Shown: piece by piece, positions 16,201-24,291 of the stretch | Position numbering within the stretch: position 1 is the first letter of the stretch | Layout of the letters: the number at the start of each line of letters is the position of its first letter | The notes under the pieces: generated by a model | What the model saw: only the letters and a program-made list of their open reading frames with translations | Told to the model about the DNA's origin: nothing | Databases searched by the model: none | From: Planctomycetota bacterium | Lineage (GTDB): Bacteria > Planctomycetota > UBA1135 > UBA2386 | Direction: 5' to 3' | Assembly: GCA_029936315.1 (NCBI GenBank) | Contig: JAPYTD010000041.1 | Location: forward strand, 1 to 37,800 | DNA length: 37,800 nt | Program-made: the position numbers and the translations under genes

Positions 16201-18226
16201 GTTCGACACCACAGACGCCGTCACCACCTGGAAGATCGCAGCCGATGCTCACCTCGCCAGCGGCGCAACCGGCCGCCTCGGCTACGGGTCGCGCACCTTC
16301 ACAACCCAGCTACCGCTACAAATCGAAGCGAAGCTGCCGACGCAAGTATCTGCCGGCGACCGCCTGTTGATTCCGATCTCGGCCATCCTCAAGGACGCCC
16401 GCATCCCCGAAATCACAATCGGTGCGCGGGTTGGCGAAGGTCTGGCCATCGGCGCCAATGCCCCGGCGAAGATCGAACTCGACAATCAGAACAGTGACGC
16501 CGGTCGCGGCCGCGCGCTGCTGCCCATCGAGGTCGGCAACAAGGTTGGCCCGGTGACCATCGAGATCGCCGCGCGCGCCGGCCGCTTCGTGGACCGGATC
16601 CGGCATGTCATGGACGTCGCGCCGCGGGGCTTCCCGCATCACCGCAGCGCCGGTGGCCGCATCACCGAAGGCAAGGCCGCCGAATGGCAACTCGTCGTTC
16701 CCGCGGATGCAGTGGCCGGCAGCGGGGAGGTCGTCTTGAAGATCTACCCATCGCCGATCGCGGCGCTGACGGAAGGCCTGGAAGGCATCTTGCGCGAACC
16801 GCGCGGCTGCTTCGAGCAAGCGAGTTCGTCCAACTACCCAAACACCCTCGTGCTGAACCTGATCGAAGCAAACGGCGACGACATCCCAACCGTCTCTCTC
16901 CGGGCGCGCCAACTCTTGCCAAAGGGTTACGCCAAGATCACTGGCTACGAGTGCCAAGAGAAAGGCTACGAGTGGTTCGGCCACGACCCCGGTCACGAAG
17001 CGCTCACTGCCTACGGCCTGATGCAGTTCCACGACATGGCAAACGTCTATGACGTCGACATGGAGATGGTCGAACGCACCAAGCGTTGGTTGCTGGACCG
17101 CCGTGACGGCAAGGGCAACTACCCGCACTCGAAGGTCGACCACCACAGCTTCGGTGGTCGCTCGCCTTCGATCACCAACGCCTACGTCACCTATGCGTTA
17201 CTGCAAGCTGGCACATCCGAGTTTGACCTGAAGGTAGAGATCGACGCGCTTGTCAAGCGCATCAAGATCCAGGATCCGTACGAGCTGGCCTTGATCGCCT
17301 GCGCGCTCAACTTGACCGAACGACCCGAAGCGGAGATGGCTCGCCGACGACTGGCAACGCTGCAGGCGGACAACGGCTCGCTGCCTGGCGCCAAGACTTC
17401 GATCACGATGAGCGGCGGCCGCGATCTGTTGGTTGAAGCAACCGGCTTCGCAGTGCTCGCGTGGTTGCCAGAAGGCAGCTACGCCGGCAACGTGCGGCGC
17501 GCGGTCGAATACCTGCAGAGCGCGCGCAGTGGGCGCGGCACGTTCGGCGCAACCCAGGCGACCATCGTGGCACTACGGGCCATGACGGCCTACGCGATCG
17601 AGCATCGTTCGATGCTCAAGGACGGCATCGTGCGAGTCTACGAAGGCGATCGTCTACTCGCGGAGCGCGAGTTCTCGGCGGATGATGTCGCCGCGATGAC
17701 GTTCGACTTCTGGCAAAAACTGACCCCGGGTGAGCACACGCTGCGCCTGCAGATCGAGGGCGGGGGCAATGCGCCACTGCCGTGGGCTGGTGAAGTGCGC
17801 TACCACGCAGAGCAGCCGGCCAACGACCCCAACACCGCCACGTCGATCGCAACGACCTTGCGGGCGGACACGGTGCAAGAGGGCGACACCATCGCACTCG
17901 ATGTCGTCGTCGAAAACGTCAGCGATGACGAACTGCCGACACCCATGGCGATCATCGGTTTGCCGGCGGGGCTCGACCTGGCGACGGGCGTTCTCGAGGA
18001 CATGCACAAGGCCGAGAAGTTCTCATTCTGGGAACTGAAGGGACGCGAACTGATCCTCTATTGGCGCAAGATGGACGCCGGTGCACGGCACGAACTGACG
18101 TTCGACCTGACGGCACGAGTGCCCGGTACGAGCACCGGTCCGGCCTCGCGCACCTACCTCTACTACACGCCGGACCAGAAGCGCTGGGCCACACCGCTGA
18201 CGATCGAGGTCACCGCGAGCAAGTAA
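13283..18226 (+). CDS. Membrane-anchored alpha-2-macroglobulin with N-terminal putative anti-sigma domain
   Basis: This 1647-residue protein starts with about 85 residues of acidic/helical cytoplasmic sequence (DWTPEEREQLTQDLLELHFG...), in the place of an anti-sigma domain but without a clear HxxxCxxC zinc motif. A transmembrane helix follows at about 95-112, then macroglobulin domains, including an MG2-like VHVSTDRRVYQPGERIYVRT (about 226) and a bait-region-like part ending LLLGTRGWRRFVW (about 700). A second and third transmembrane helix lie at about 770-789 and 806-825. After a Gly-rich linker come the A2M domain (DTTDAVTTWKIAADAHL, about 970) and the thioester domain with C1176-F-E-Q. The 1490-1647 region is the likely C-terminal macroglobulin part. 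Bacterial A2Ms trap proteases outside the cytoplasm. The coupled ECF gene suggests signalling. The internal helix pair and the absence of a pbpC neighbour are unusual. Confidence 0.9.
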   Translation: MNRQPDWTPEEREQLTQDLLELHFGCHEHPEALEARLKSEPALRQLQAEVLSQAQVLEEAVHPEQPRLQLHAAATPHLAVAGRRPRWWHLQLGRITAIAAAGLFAVLGFLAFERIANARVDNYRQEHLHLTVSAPKAVPAGAAWSFTVQANDLLGNEADCRVRWQAFDANNVVLAAGEAATHNGNATVSLAANLAVPMRVEVVAANSSDEVRQVFPLSTAEAGPLVHVSTDRRVYQPGERIYVRTVVLDRVARLPLKHITNMHMQLLDARDGEVMARSTVIVPAGVGSFVLTVPKHSAGGPHKIKVSSPGGLFADETTEIVVRAFRNPQLQKVIVLNRKSYAPGARGVAQVTAIRLGDNSEASGATARGALVIDGEEVWHEERHLGANGSTTFRFNVPKDVDKGAARFVAKITDGGVVETEIKPFVVPTGKLHVTAFPEGGDLIAGVENGLYLECTDALGRPIDTTGEILDADGRRVVSFRTAHQGRVRLTFVPEKNTSYAVRLAGKSETFELSAVQHEGIALRLIGDDIAADDPMRMAIAGRGNGPWVLGVFCRGVMVGQTTLRANDGDLQTTSELDLPATASGVLRVTVFDRNLQPVAERLIRRHTRQRLEVEITTKSAVLSPGDRQTVMVKTMDENGKYTPAVVGLSCIDLAATQQASEPRVSLADHAMLFGDIKKLEDLGDFFLGYAASGRNVDLLLGTRGWRRFVWRNDAMAQKAIVDAGDAGVGILTREGFSQTPQVVSNLKAANAPVASLSSARYWAKERLSIVGGIAISLLLLVLMAEGIAQLLKHVAQNGNPALRGFTSLAAASLLLLLGVFVFAIPNLGAAPAFSTITVDSDVMMPGDFEGEAEFEQLMQPRVPPEAILESAFDSDGWNSAIGFGGGAGIYGNRGRGGDRARTENFSFVTGDPRGPNDVVPARRRRLPRTFQLRFAKKYTHQHQPSEDRNDFTPTILWSTLLITDEQGNGTVSFDTTDAVTTWKIAADAHLASGATGRLGYGSRTFTTQLPLQIEAKLPTQVSAGDRLLIPISAILKDARIPEITIGARVGEGLAIGANAPAKIELDNQNSDAGRGRALLPIEVGNKVGPVTIEIAARAGRFVDRIRHVMDVAPRGFPHHRSAGGRITEGKAAEWQLVVPADAVAGSGEVVLKIYPSPIAALTEGLEGILREPRGCFEQASSSNYPNTLVLNLIEANGDDIPTVSLRARQLLPKGYAKITGYECQEKGYEWFGHDPGHEALTAYGLMQFHDMANVYDVDMEMVERTKRWLLDRRDGKGNYPHSKVDHHSFGGRSPSITNAYVTYALLQAGTSEFDLKVEIDALVKRIKIQDPYELALIACALNLTERPEAEMARRRLATLQADNGSLPGAKTSITMSGGRDLLVEATGFAVLAWLPEGSYAGNVRRAVEYLQSARSGRGTFGATQATIVALRAMTAYAIEHRSMLKDGIVRVYEGDRLLAEREFSADDVAAMTFDFWQKLTPGEHTLRLQIEGGGNAPLPWAGEVRYHAEQPANDPNTATSIATTLRADTVQEGDTIALDVVVENVSDDELPTPMAIIGLPAGLDLATGVLEDMHKAEKFSFWELKGRELILYWRKMDAGARHELTFDLTARVPGTSTGPASRTYLYYTPDQKRWATPLTIEVTASK

Positions 18227-18251
18227 CAGCGATCACATGGCGCTAGTCCGC

Positions 18252-18257
18252 TATGCT
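18252..18257 (+). promoter_or_regulatory. Candidate -10 hexamer TATGCT, 9 nt before the endonuclease ATG
   Basis: TATGCT-GCTTGCGAC-ATG. Only 26 nt lie between the A2M stop and this hexamer, so the endonuclease may have its own promoter despite its closeness to the upstream gene. No Shine-Dalgarno is visible. Confidence 0.4.
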
Positions 18258-18266
18258 GCTTGCGAC

Positions 18267-19637
18267 ATGCGCCCAGCCCTCGCCCTGCTCGCGCTGGCTG
18301 CAACTGCAGCCGCGCAGGCTCCTGCCAACTACTACAACACGGTCGACACCTCGACGGCCGCGTCGTTGCGCAGCACGCTCCACGCCGTGATCGACGATCA
18401 CACCCGCTATCCGTATACGTCAGGCGGCACGGACACATGGGACATCCTGAAAGACGCGGACGAGGACCCGAGCAACAACTCACGCATCCTCGATGTTTAC
18501 CGCAACGCGTCCTACGCCAAGGCCAACGGCGGCAACTCCAACTACAACCGCGAACACGTCTGGCCCAACAGCTACGGCTTCCCCACCAACAGCGGCACCA
18601 ACTACCCCTACACCGACTGCCACCAGCTGTTCCTGTGCGACATCAGCTACAACGGTGCACGAGATCGACGCCCCTTCGACATCGGCAACGGCGGTTGGAA
18701 CGAATACGCAACCGTCAGCAACGGTGGACTTGGTGGTGGTAGCGGCGTCTATCCGGGCAACTCCAACTGGCGGACCACGAGCAACTCACCAGGCGGCTGG
18801 CAAGTCTGGAGCGATCGCAAGGGCGACATCGCGCGCGCGCTGTTCTACGTGGACATCCGCTACGAAGGCGGCAACAACGGCAGCAGCGGTGCCGCCGAAC
18901 CCGACCTGCGACTGACCGACAACCTGTCGCTGATCACGCAAAGCGCAACCGGCAACAACCTGCTCACCGCCTACATGGGCAAGCTCAGTGTGCTGATGCA
19001 ATGGCACCTGCAAGACCCCGTCGACCCAAAAGAAATGGCGCGCAACAACGCGGTGTTCAGCTACCAAGGCAACCGCAACCCGTTCATCGACAACCCGACC
19101 TGGGCCGACTGCATCTACAGCAACCAGTGCGGCACGACCAGCAACACTCGTGCACCTGAGGTATGGATCAACGAACTGCACTACGACAACTCGGGCGTCG
19201 ACACCGGCGAGTTCGTCGAGTTGGCAGGGCGCGCCGGCGAGAGCGTCAACAGCTGGATGCTGATCGCCTACGACGGCTCTTCTGGCAACGCATACAGCCG
19301 GGTCAATCTGAGGGGCACGTTCGCGAACCAGCAGAACGACTTCGGCGTATTGTCATTCGACTTTCCCAACCTACAAAACAGTACGGACGGCGTGGCCCTG
19401 GTGACGCCGCTGGGAGTTGTGATGCAGTTCCTCAGCTACGAGGGCACCTTGCAGGCCAACAACGGCGCTGCCAAGGGGCAGACCTCGATCGATATCGGGG
19501 TCAGCGAATCGTCGTCGACGCCGATAGGATTCTCGCTGCGACTCAGTGGCACCGGGAGTTCCTACGGAGACTTTGTGTGGCAACCGGCGTTCGCCAATTC
19601 GAACGGCGCGATCAACACCAGCCAGCAATTCCAATAG
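18267..19637 (+). CDS. Secreted endonuclease I family nuclease with C-terminal lamin-tail-like domain
   Basis: From ATG 18267 this is a 456-residue protein with a signal peptide (MRPALALLALAATAAAQA). The endonuclease I domain (PF04231) covers about residues 20-285: the catalytic block NREHVWPNSYGF with His97, DCHQLFLCD, SDRKGDIARALFYVDIRYEG, and the closing HLQDPVDPKEMARNNAVFSY followed by QGNRNPFIDNP. These His/Asn/Asp residues bind Mg2+ and cleave DNA or RNA non-specifically. From about residue 299 a second domain begins VWINELHYDNSGVDTGEFVE, typical of lamin-tail (LTD) domains on secreted nucleases. It probably scavenges extracellular nucleic acid. An upstream ATG at 18237 would give an 11-residue (MALVRYAACD) extension that spoils the signal peptide. 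Confidence 0.93.
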   Translation: MRPALALLALAATAAAQAPANYYNTVDTSTAASLRSTLHAVIDDHTRYPYTSGGTDTWDILKDADEDPSNNSRILDVYRNASYAKANGGNSNYNREHVWPNSYGFPTNSGTNYPYTDCHQLFLCDISYNGARDRRPFDIGNGGWNEYATVSNGGLGGGSGVYPGNSNWRTTSNSPGGWQVWSDRKGDIARALFYVDIRYEGGNNGSSGAAEPDLRLTDNLSLITQSATGNNLLTAYMGKLSVLMQWHLQDPVDPKEMARNNAVFSYQGNRNPFIDNPTWADCIYSNQCGTTSNTRAPEVWINELHYDNSGVDTGEFVELAGRAGESVNSWMLIAYDGSSGNAYSRVNLRGTFANQQNDFGVLSFDFPNLQNSTDGVALVTPLGVVMQFLSYEGTLQANNGAAKGQTSIDIGVSESSSTPIGFSLRLSGTGSSYGDFVWQPAFANSNGAINTSQQFQ

Positions 19638-19665
19638 CCCCACCAATCATCGCGTGCTCTGAAGC

Positions 19666-19851
19666 CTGAACTCACCCAAGAGGATCGCGGTCGCCGTCCT
19701 CGTAACTTCCACCGGATGGGCCATTCAGCAGTTTGGTGGCGTGCCACACGCGTTGCTCGTCGGCCTGTTTCTCGGATTGTTCTCGGCACGCCTTGTGCCT
19801 GGCAGGTCGTGCGCCGCGCCCCAAAAGGGCAACTCGGCAACACCCAACTAG
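19666..19851 (+). CDS. Possible 61-residue hydrophobic peptide, non-canonical start
   Basis: In the 312-bp gap after the endonuclease gene an open frame reads KRIAVAVLVTSTGWAIQQFG, then VPHALLVGLFLGLFSARLVP, and a short polar tail, ending with TAG at 19849-19851. It looks like a two-helix membrane peptide. The frame follows a TGA at 19660 and has no ATG, GTG or TTG before the hydrophobic part; only a CTG at 19666 could start it. It may be a small protein using CTG, a decayed gene remnant, or chance. The remaining 98 bp to the next gene hold only a candidate promoter. Confidence 0.22.
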   Translation: MNSPKRIAVAVLVTSTGWAIQQFGGVPHALLVGLFLGLFSARLVPGRSCAAPQKGNSATPN

Positions 19852-19934
19852 CGCTCGCTGAACAACGCAACACCGCGTGACATCGCTGTCACGTGGATAC
19901 GACGCGTCGGTGCTGGCGCATTCAGCGGGTCGAG

Positions 19935-19940
19935 TAGAAT
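19935..19940 (+). promoter_or_regulatory. Candidate -10 hexamer TAGAAT, 9 nt before the PSCyt1 gene ATG
   Basis: TAGAAT matches the -10 consensus at five of six positions and is followed by ACTTGGCCC and ATG. No convincing -35 is seen 17 nt upstream. Confidence 0.45.
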
Positions 19941-19949
19941 ACTTGGCCC

Positions 19950-22900
19950 ATGCCCCGCCTGAATCCGTCGCTTCGCTGGCTCCTGCCCTTGCTCATTGGC
20001 AGCGCGCTTGCCGCCCAACATGAGGGAGTCGTCACGACCGAAGCGAAGGCACAGACCGTGCAGTTCCTGCGCGACGTACGGCCGATCCTGGCGCAGCACT
20101 GCTACGAGTGCCACGGCCCCGACGGCGACCAACGCAAGGGCGATCTACGACTCGACGTCAAGCACGAGGCCTTCGCCAAGTACGAGGACTACGCGATCAT
20201 CGTTCCGGGCAACTCGAAGGAATCAGAACTGCTGCGTCGACTCCTCAGCGAAGACCCCGACGAGGCCATGCCGCCGCCGAAGGCCGACGACAAACTGAAA
20301 CCTGCCGAGGTTGAAACCCTGCGCCAGTGGATCGACGAAGGCGCGAACTGGCAGCAGCACTGGGCGTTTGTTGCGCCAACGCGACCGACACCCCCGCCGG
20401 TGCAAGACCGGGATTGGGGCAAGAACGAAATCGATGCGTTCATCCTGGCGCGACTCGAAAAGAAGGGCCTTCGTCCGAGCGCCGAAGCAACCCGCGAAGC
20501 GTGGCTGCGACGCGTCACGTTCGACCTTATTGGCCTGCCGCCGACGACGAAGGAGATCGACACGTTTGTGCGCGACACCTCGGCCGATGCCTACAAGACG
20601 GTCGTCGATCGCTTGCTCGAGGACGAACGCTACGGCGAGCGCATGGCCAGCGACTGGCTCGACGTCGCCCGCTACGCCGACTCAAGCGGCTACCAGCGCG
20701 ACAGATCGCGCCAAGCGTGGAAGTGGCGTGACTGGGTCATCAACGCATTCAACAAGAACATGCCGTTCGATCAGTTCACGATCGAACAGCTCGCCGGCGA
20801 CCTGCTAGACAACGCGACACTCAAACAAAGGATCGCGACCGGCTTCAATCGCAACCACCCGGTCAACACCGAAGCTGGCGAAGAGCTCGATGAATACCGC
20901 TCGGCCTACGTCATTGACCGCGTGCACACGACCGCGACGACGTGGCTTGGCCTGACCGTTGCGTGTGCGCAGTGCCACGACCACAAGTACGATCCAATCT
21001 CGCAAAAGGAGTTCTACTCGTTCTATGGCTTCTTCAACTCGATCAAGGAGAAGGATAGCGCGCGCGGTCGCAATCCGAAGCCGGCCATTGCGGCCCCGGG
21101 ACCGGGTGATCTGGCCAAGCTGCGCGACATGGAGCATCGCATCGCAATGCTCAAGCAGCGCCTTGAGCAGGACGATCCGATCACCGACATCTTCCAGACC
21201 AAGTGGGAGGAAAAGACCCGCGAACGCATCGGTGCTCCGATCCAGTGGACGACGCTCAAGCCGACCGAGTTCATGGCGCGCTACGGTTCGCGCCTGAAGC
21301 TGCAGGAAGATGGCTCGGTGCTGGCGACTGGCCCCACGCCGTCGCGCGACACCTACGACCTCGTCTACGCGCCCGGCAAGTGCAAGATCGAAGCGCTGCG
21401 CATCGAAGTGCTGCCCGACCCGTCGCTGCCGAAGGGTGCTTCGGGTCGCGCGGACGACGGCCGCTTCATTCTATCGAAGCTGACGTCGCACCTGACGAGC
21501 GTGTCCGATAGCAGCGACCCGCCGCTGATCGCCTACGCGGCGGCCCAAGCAGACATCAACCAAGAGCGCGATGCCGACGAGCACTACCTGACGGCCATCA
21601 ACCCTGGCTCGTTCGAAGCTTCGATCGCACTCGAGTCCAGCACTGGATCGAGCAGTCGAAGAGGGCGCGGCGGCTGGAGCATCGCCGGCGACGAACGCAA
21701 GCAGCCGCGCGAAGCAGTGCTTGTGCCGCAGGAGCCGCTCAAGGCCAACGCAATGTCGATCCTGCGCATCACGCTGGAGCACAATTCGCGCAGCAAGTTC
21801 AAGAGCCTCATCGGCCGCTTCCGCATTTCGATCACCGACGACCCGCGCATTCGCCAGCAACTCGTGCCGCTAGCCAAGTCGAACTGGCGCACCATCGGCC
21901 CGTTCCCTGCAAAGACGACCGCGGAAGCTTTCGCAACGGCGTTCGGCCCGGAGAAGGAACTCAAGAAGGCGCTATGGAAGAAGAAGCACAACCAGCCGAT
22001 CGTCGTTGTCGAGAAACCAAGCGCAAAACCGACTTCGAAGCCGGCAGGGTCGACGGGCAAACCCAGCAAGGGTAAGCCGGACGGCAAGAGCTCGGCAAAG
22101 CCAGCTGACGAGAGCAAGTCAGAAGGCAAGCCGAGCAAGCAAGCCAGCGGCAAACCTTCGAAGTCTGGCAAGAAGCCGGGCCAAGGCGCCGCCAAGCCAG
22201 CGAGCAAGAAGCCTGCCCCAGGGAAACCTGAAACTGGGAAGCCTGACACCGCGAAGAAAGACCCCCCGAAACCTGACACCAAGAAACCTGACGCCGCGAA
22301 GAAAGACCCCCCGAAACCAAAGCCGCGCCCCAAGCGTCTCGCGTGGACCGAGCAACGCACGTGGCGCGACGGCCGCGCGCAGAGCGTGAGCGTCACCGGA
22401 CCAGCCGCCGCGACCTACATTTCGCGCAAGGTCGTAACCTCGAAGCCGCGCACAGCACGCATCACGCTGCGCGGTGGCGTCGGCGCCAAGGTCTGGGTCA
22501 ACGGCAACGAGGTTGGCAACTTCGCCCCCGAAGACAAACCAGTAGCGGCGCCCAAGCCGGCGACACCGTCACCTCCGCAAGAATTCGATCCCGCCAACTT
22601 CGATCCAGCCAACTTCGATCCAGCGATGGTGCAGCAGTCCAGCCAATCACGGCGATCACGTTCGACGGCCAAGGAACACGAACTGCACATCGGCTTGAGC
22701 AAGGGCGAAAACTACCTCGTGATCAAGCTGATCGGCGCAGGCGCCAAGCCATCATCCTCACGCCGGGGCGGTAGCAGCAACTCGTCGCCGCCACCGTCTT
22801 CGTCGATGTCGCGTGGCCGCAGGAGCAGCGGCACCCAGTTTACGTTCACCATCACGCCGGAAGGCGACGACGTCTTGGACTACGAAACCCTGCTCGCCGT

Positions 22901-24287
22901 GCGGGCCCGCAAGGGCGACAAGCCTTCCGCTATCGCAGTCGATGCTGTGGCGCTGGCCAAGGCAACTGCCACCAAGCCGAAGAGCGAAAAGAAGAAGAAG
23001 CTGACACCGGTCGAACGCCGCGCCAAGGTCACCCGCAAGTGGTACCGCGCCAACATCGACGTCGCCGGGCGTGTGCTCGCAGGAGAACTGCGCAAGCTCG
23101 AGCGTGACAAGGCGACGTTCGAATCGAAGTTGCCGTCAGCACTGGTCATGGAAGAACTCGACACGCCGCGCGTGACCGACGTGTTCATCCGCGGCGACTA
23201 CCGCAACCGCGGCGACAAGGTCGCGGTCGGCACGCCGTCCATTCTGCCGCCGATGGCCAAAGGCCTGCCGGTCAACCGCCTCGGCCTCGCCAAGTGGCTG
23301 GTCTCCGGCAAGCACCCGCTGACGGCGCGCGTGACCGTCAACCGCGCCTGGCAACAGTTCTTTGGCCGCGGCATTGTCAGCACCGCCGAGGACTTCGGCA
23401 TTCGCGGCGCCCCACCGACGCACCCCAAGCTGCTCGACTTCCTCGCGACCGAGTTCGTTACGAACAAGTGGAACCTGAAGAAGCTGCACCGCCTCATTGC
23501 GTTGTCGGCGACTTACAGGCAAAACGCGTTCACCAGCAAAGAAGCGCTCGGCAAGGATCCCAACAACACTTTACTGGCGCGTGGCCCGCATCAACGCCTC
23601 AGCGCCGAGATGGTCCGCGACCAGGCGATGGCAGTGTCAGGCCTTCTCAAGCAGAAGATCGGCGGCGAGAGCATCAAGCCGTTCCAACCGTCTGGCCTCT
23701 GGCGGGCAACGCTCGGATCGGGCCGCTGGAGCGAGAGCAAGGGCGATGACAAGTATCGCCGCGGCCTCTACATCTATTGGAAGCGCGGCGTGCCCTACCC
23801 GTCGTTCATGGCGTTTGATTCGTCCAAGCGCGAGACCTGCACCGTAACGCGCACCAACACAACGACGCCACTGCAGGCACTGGTCACGCTCAACGACCCC
23901 GTCTACGCAGAAGCCGGCCGCCACCTCGGCAAACGCCTGCTCAAAGAAGGCGGCAAGGATGACAAGTCGCGCATCGCCTACGGCTTCAAGCTCGTCGCGT
24001 CACGCGACCCAGACATGCGCGAGGTCGAAATCCTCAACAAGTTGCTCGGTGAATTGCGCAAGGTCTACAGCTCCGACGAGAAGGCGGCCAAGGAAGTACT
24101 TGGCATCGCCGAGCCCAAGAAGTCTTCGAGTGGTCGCTCGCGCGGTCGTTCTCGCACAAAAAGCAAAGCACCCGAGAAGAAGCCCACCAAGAAGGGCAAG
24201 GATGAGCCCAAACCCGCAGAAGCTGCGGCATGGGCTCAAATGGGCTGCACCCTCTTGAACCTCGAAGCTGCGATTCGGCGAGGCTAA
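19950..24287 (+). CDS. PSCyt1-DUF1549-DUF1553 secreted cytochrome-like protein with long K/P/S insertion
   Basis: This 1445-residue protein is well above the roughly 700-1100 usual for the family. A signal peptide (1-22) leads to the PSCyt1 domain with heme motif C51-Y-E-C54-H55 and MPPPKADDKLKPAEV. DUF1549 (about 150-365) carries RVTFDLIGLPPTTKEID, ERMASDWLDVARYADSSGYQ and a second heme-type motif C339-A-Q-C342-H343 within CAQCHDHKYDPISQKEFY. A large middle region holds a Lys/Pro/Ser-rich, probably disordered stretch (about 688-795) and Ser/Arg/Gly-rich stretches (about 865-960). DUF1553 (about 1100-1400) has GLAKWLVSGKHPLTARVTVN, RAWQQFFGRGIVST and TPLQALVTLNDPVY. These proteins are a planctomycetal hallmark of unknown biochemical role, always paired with a DUF1501 gene as here (4 nt downstream). 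Confidence 0.95.
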   Translation: MPRLNPSLRWLLPLLIGSALAAQHEGVVTTEAKAQTVQFLRDVRPILAQHCYECHGPDGDQRKGDLRLDVKHEAFAKYEDYAIIVPGNSKESELLRRLLSEDPDEAMPPPKADDKLKPAEVETLRQWIDEGANWQQHWAFVAPTRPTPPPVQDRDWGKNEIDAFILARLEKKGLRPSAEATREAWLRRVTFDLIGLPPTTKEIDTFVRDTSADAYKTVVDRLLEDERYGERMASDWLDVARYADSSGYQRDRSRQAWKWRDWVINAFNKNMPFDQFTIEQLAGDLLDNATLKQRIATGFNRNHPVNTEAGEELDEYRSAYVIDRVHTTATTWLGLTVACAQCHDHKYDPISQKEFYSFYGFFNSIKEKDSARGRNPKPAIAAPGPGDLAKLRDMEHRIAMLKQRLEQDDPITDIFQTKWEEKTRERIGAPIQWTTLKPTEFMARYGSRLKLQEDGSVLATGPTPSRDTYDLVYAPGKCKIEALRIEVLPDPSLPKGASGRADDGRFILSKLTSHLTSVSDSSDPPLIAYAAAQADINQERDADEHYLTAINPGSFEASIALESSTGSSSRRGRGGWSIAGDERKQPREAVLVPQEPLKANAMSILRITLEHNSRSKFKSLIGRFRISITDDPRIRQQLVPLAKSNWRTIGPFPAKTTAEAFATAFGPEKELKKALWKKKHNQPIVVVEKPSAKPTSKPAGSTGKPSKGKPDGKSSAKPADESKSEGKPSKQASGKPSKSGKKPGQGAAKPASKKPAPGKPETGKPDTAKKDPPKPDTKKPDAAKKDPPKPKPRPKRLAWTEQRTWRDGRAQSVSVTGPAAATYISRKVVTSKPRTARITLRGGVGAKVWVNGNEVGNFAPEDKPVAAPKPATPSPPQEFDPANFDPANFDPAMVQQSSQSRRSRSTAKEHELHIGLSKGENYLVIKLIGAGAKPSSSRRGGSSNSSPPPSSSMSRGRRSSGTQFTFTITPEGDDVLDYETLLAVRARKGDKPSAIAVDAVALAKATATKPKSEKKKKLTPVERRAKVTRKWYRANIDVAGRVLAGELRKLERDKATFESKLPSALVMEELDTPRVTDVFIRGDYRNRGDKVAVGTPSILPPMAKGLPVNRLGLAKWLVSGKHPLTARVTVNRAWQQFFGRGIVSTAEDFGIRGAPPTHPKLLDFLATEFVTNKWNLKKLHRLIALSATYRQNAFTSKEALGKDPNNTLLARGPHQRLSAEMVRDQAMAVSGLLKQKIGGESIKPFQPSGLWRATLGSGRWSESKGDDKYRRGLYIYWKRGVPYPSFMAFDSSKRETCTVTRTNTTTPLQALVTLNDPVYAEAGRHLGKRLLKEGGKDDKSRIAYGFKLVASRDPDMREVEILNKLLGELRKVYSSDEKAAKEVLGIAEPKKSSSGRSRGRSRTKSKAPEKKPTKKGKDEPKPAEAAAWAQMGCTLLNLEAAIRRG
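22242..22316 (+). repeat. In-frame 45-bp repeat coding for Lys/Pro/Asp-rich segment
   Basis: A 30-bp stretch beginning CCTGACACCGCGAAGAAAGA at 22242-22271 recurs at 22287-22316 with one base difference, separated by a related 15-bp unit. It encodes repeated KPDxAKKDPPKP segments in the linker of the PSCyt1 protein. A smaller triplication (FDPAN, FDPAN, FDPAM) lies nearby at about 22585-22626. Confidence 0.8.
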
Positions 24288-24291
24288 TCCG

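Noticed and set aside
19654-19851. A second selenoprotein, reading through TGA at 19660
   Set aside because: The TGA is not in a redox motif, no known domain continues across it, and no SECIS-like hairpin was noticed after it.
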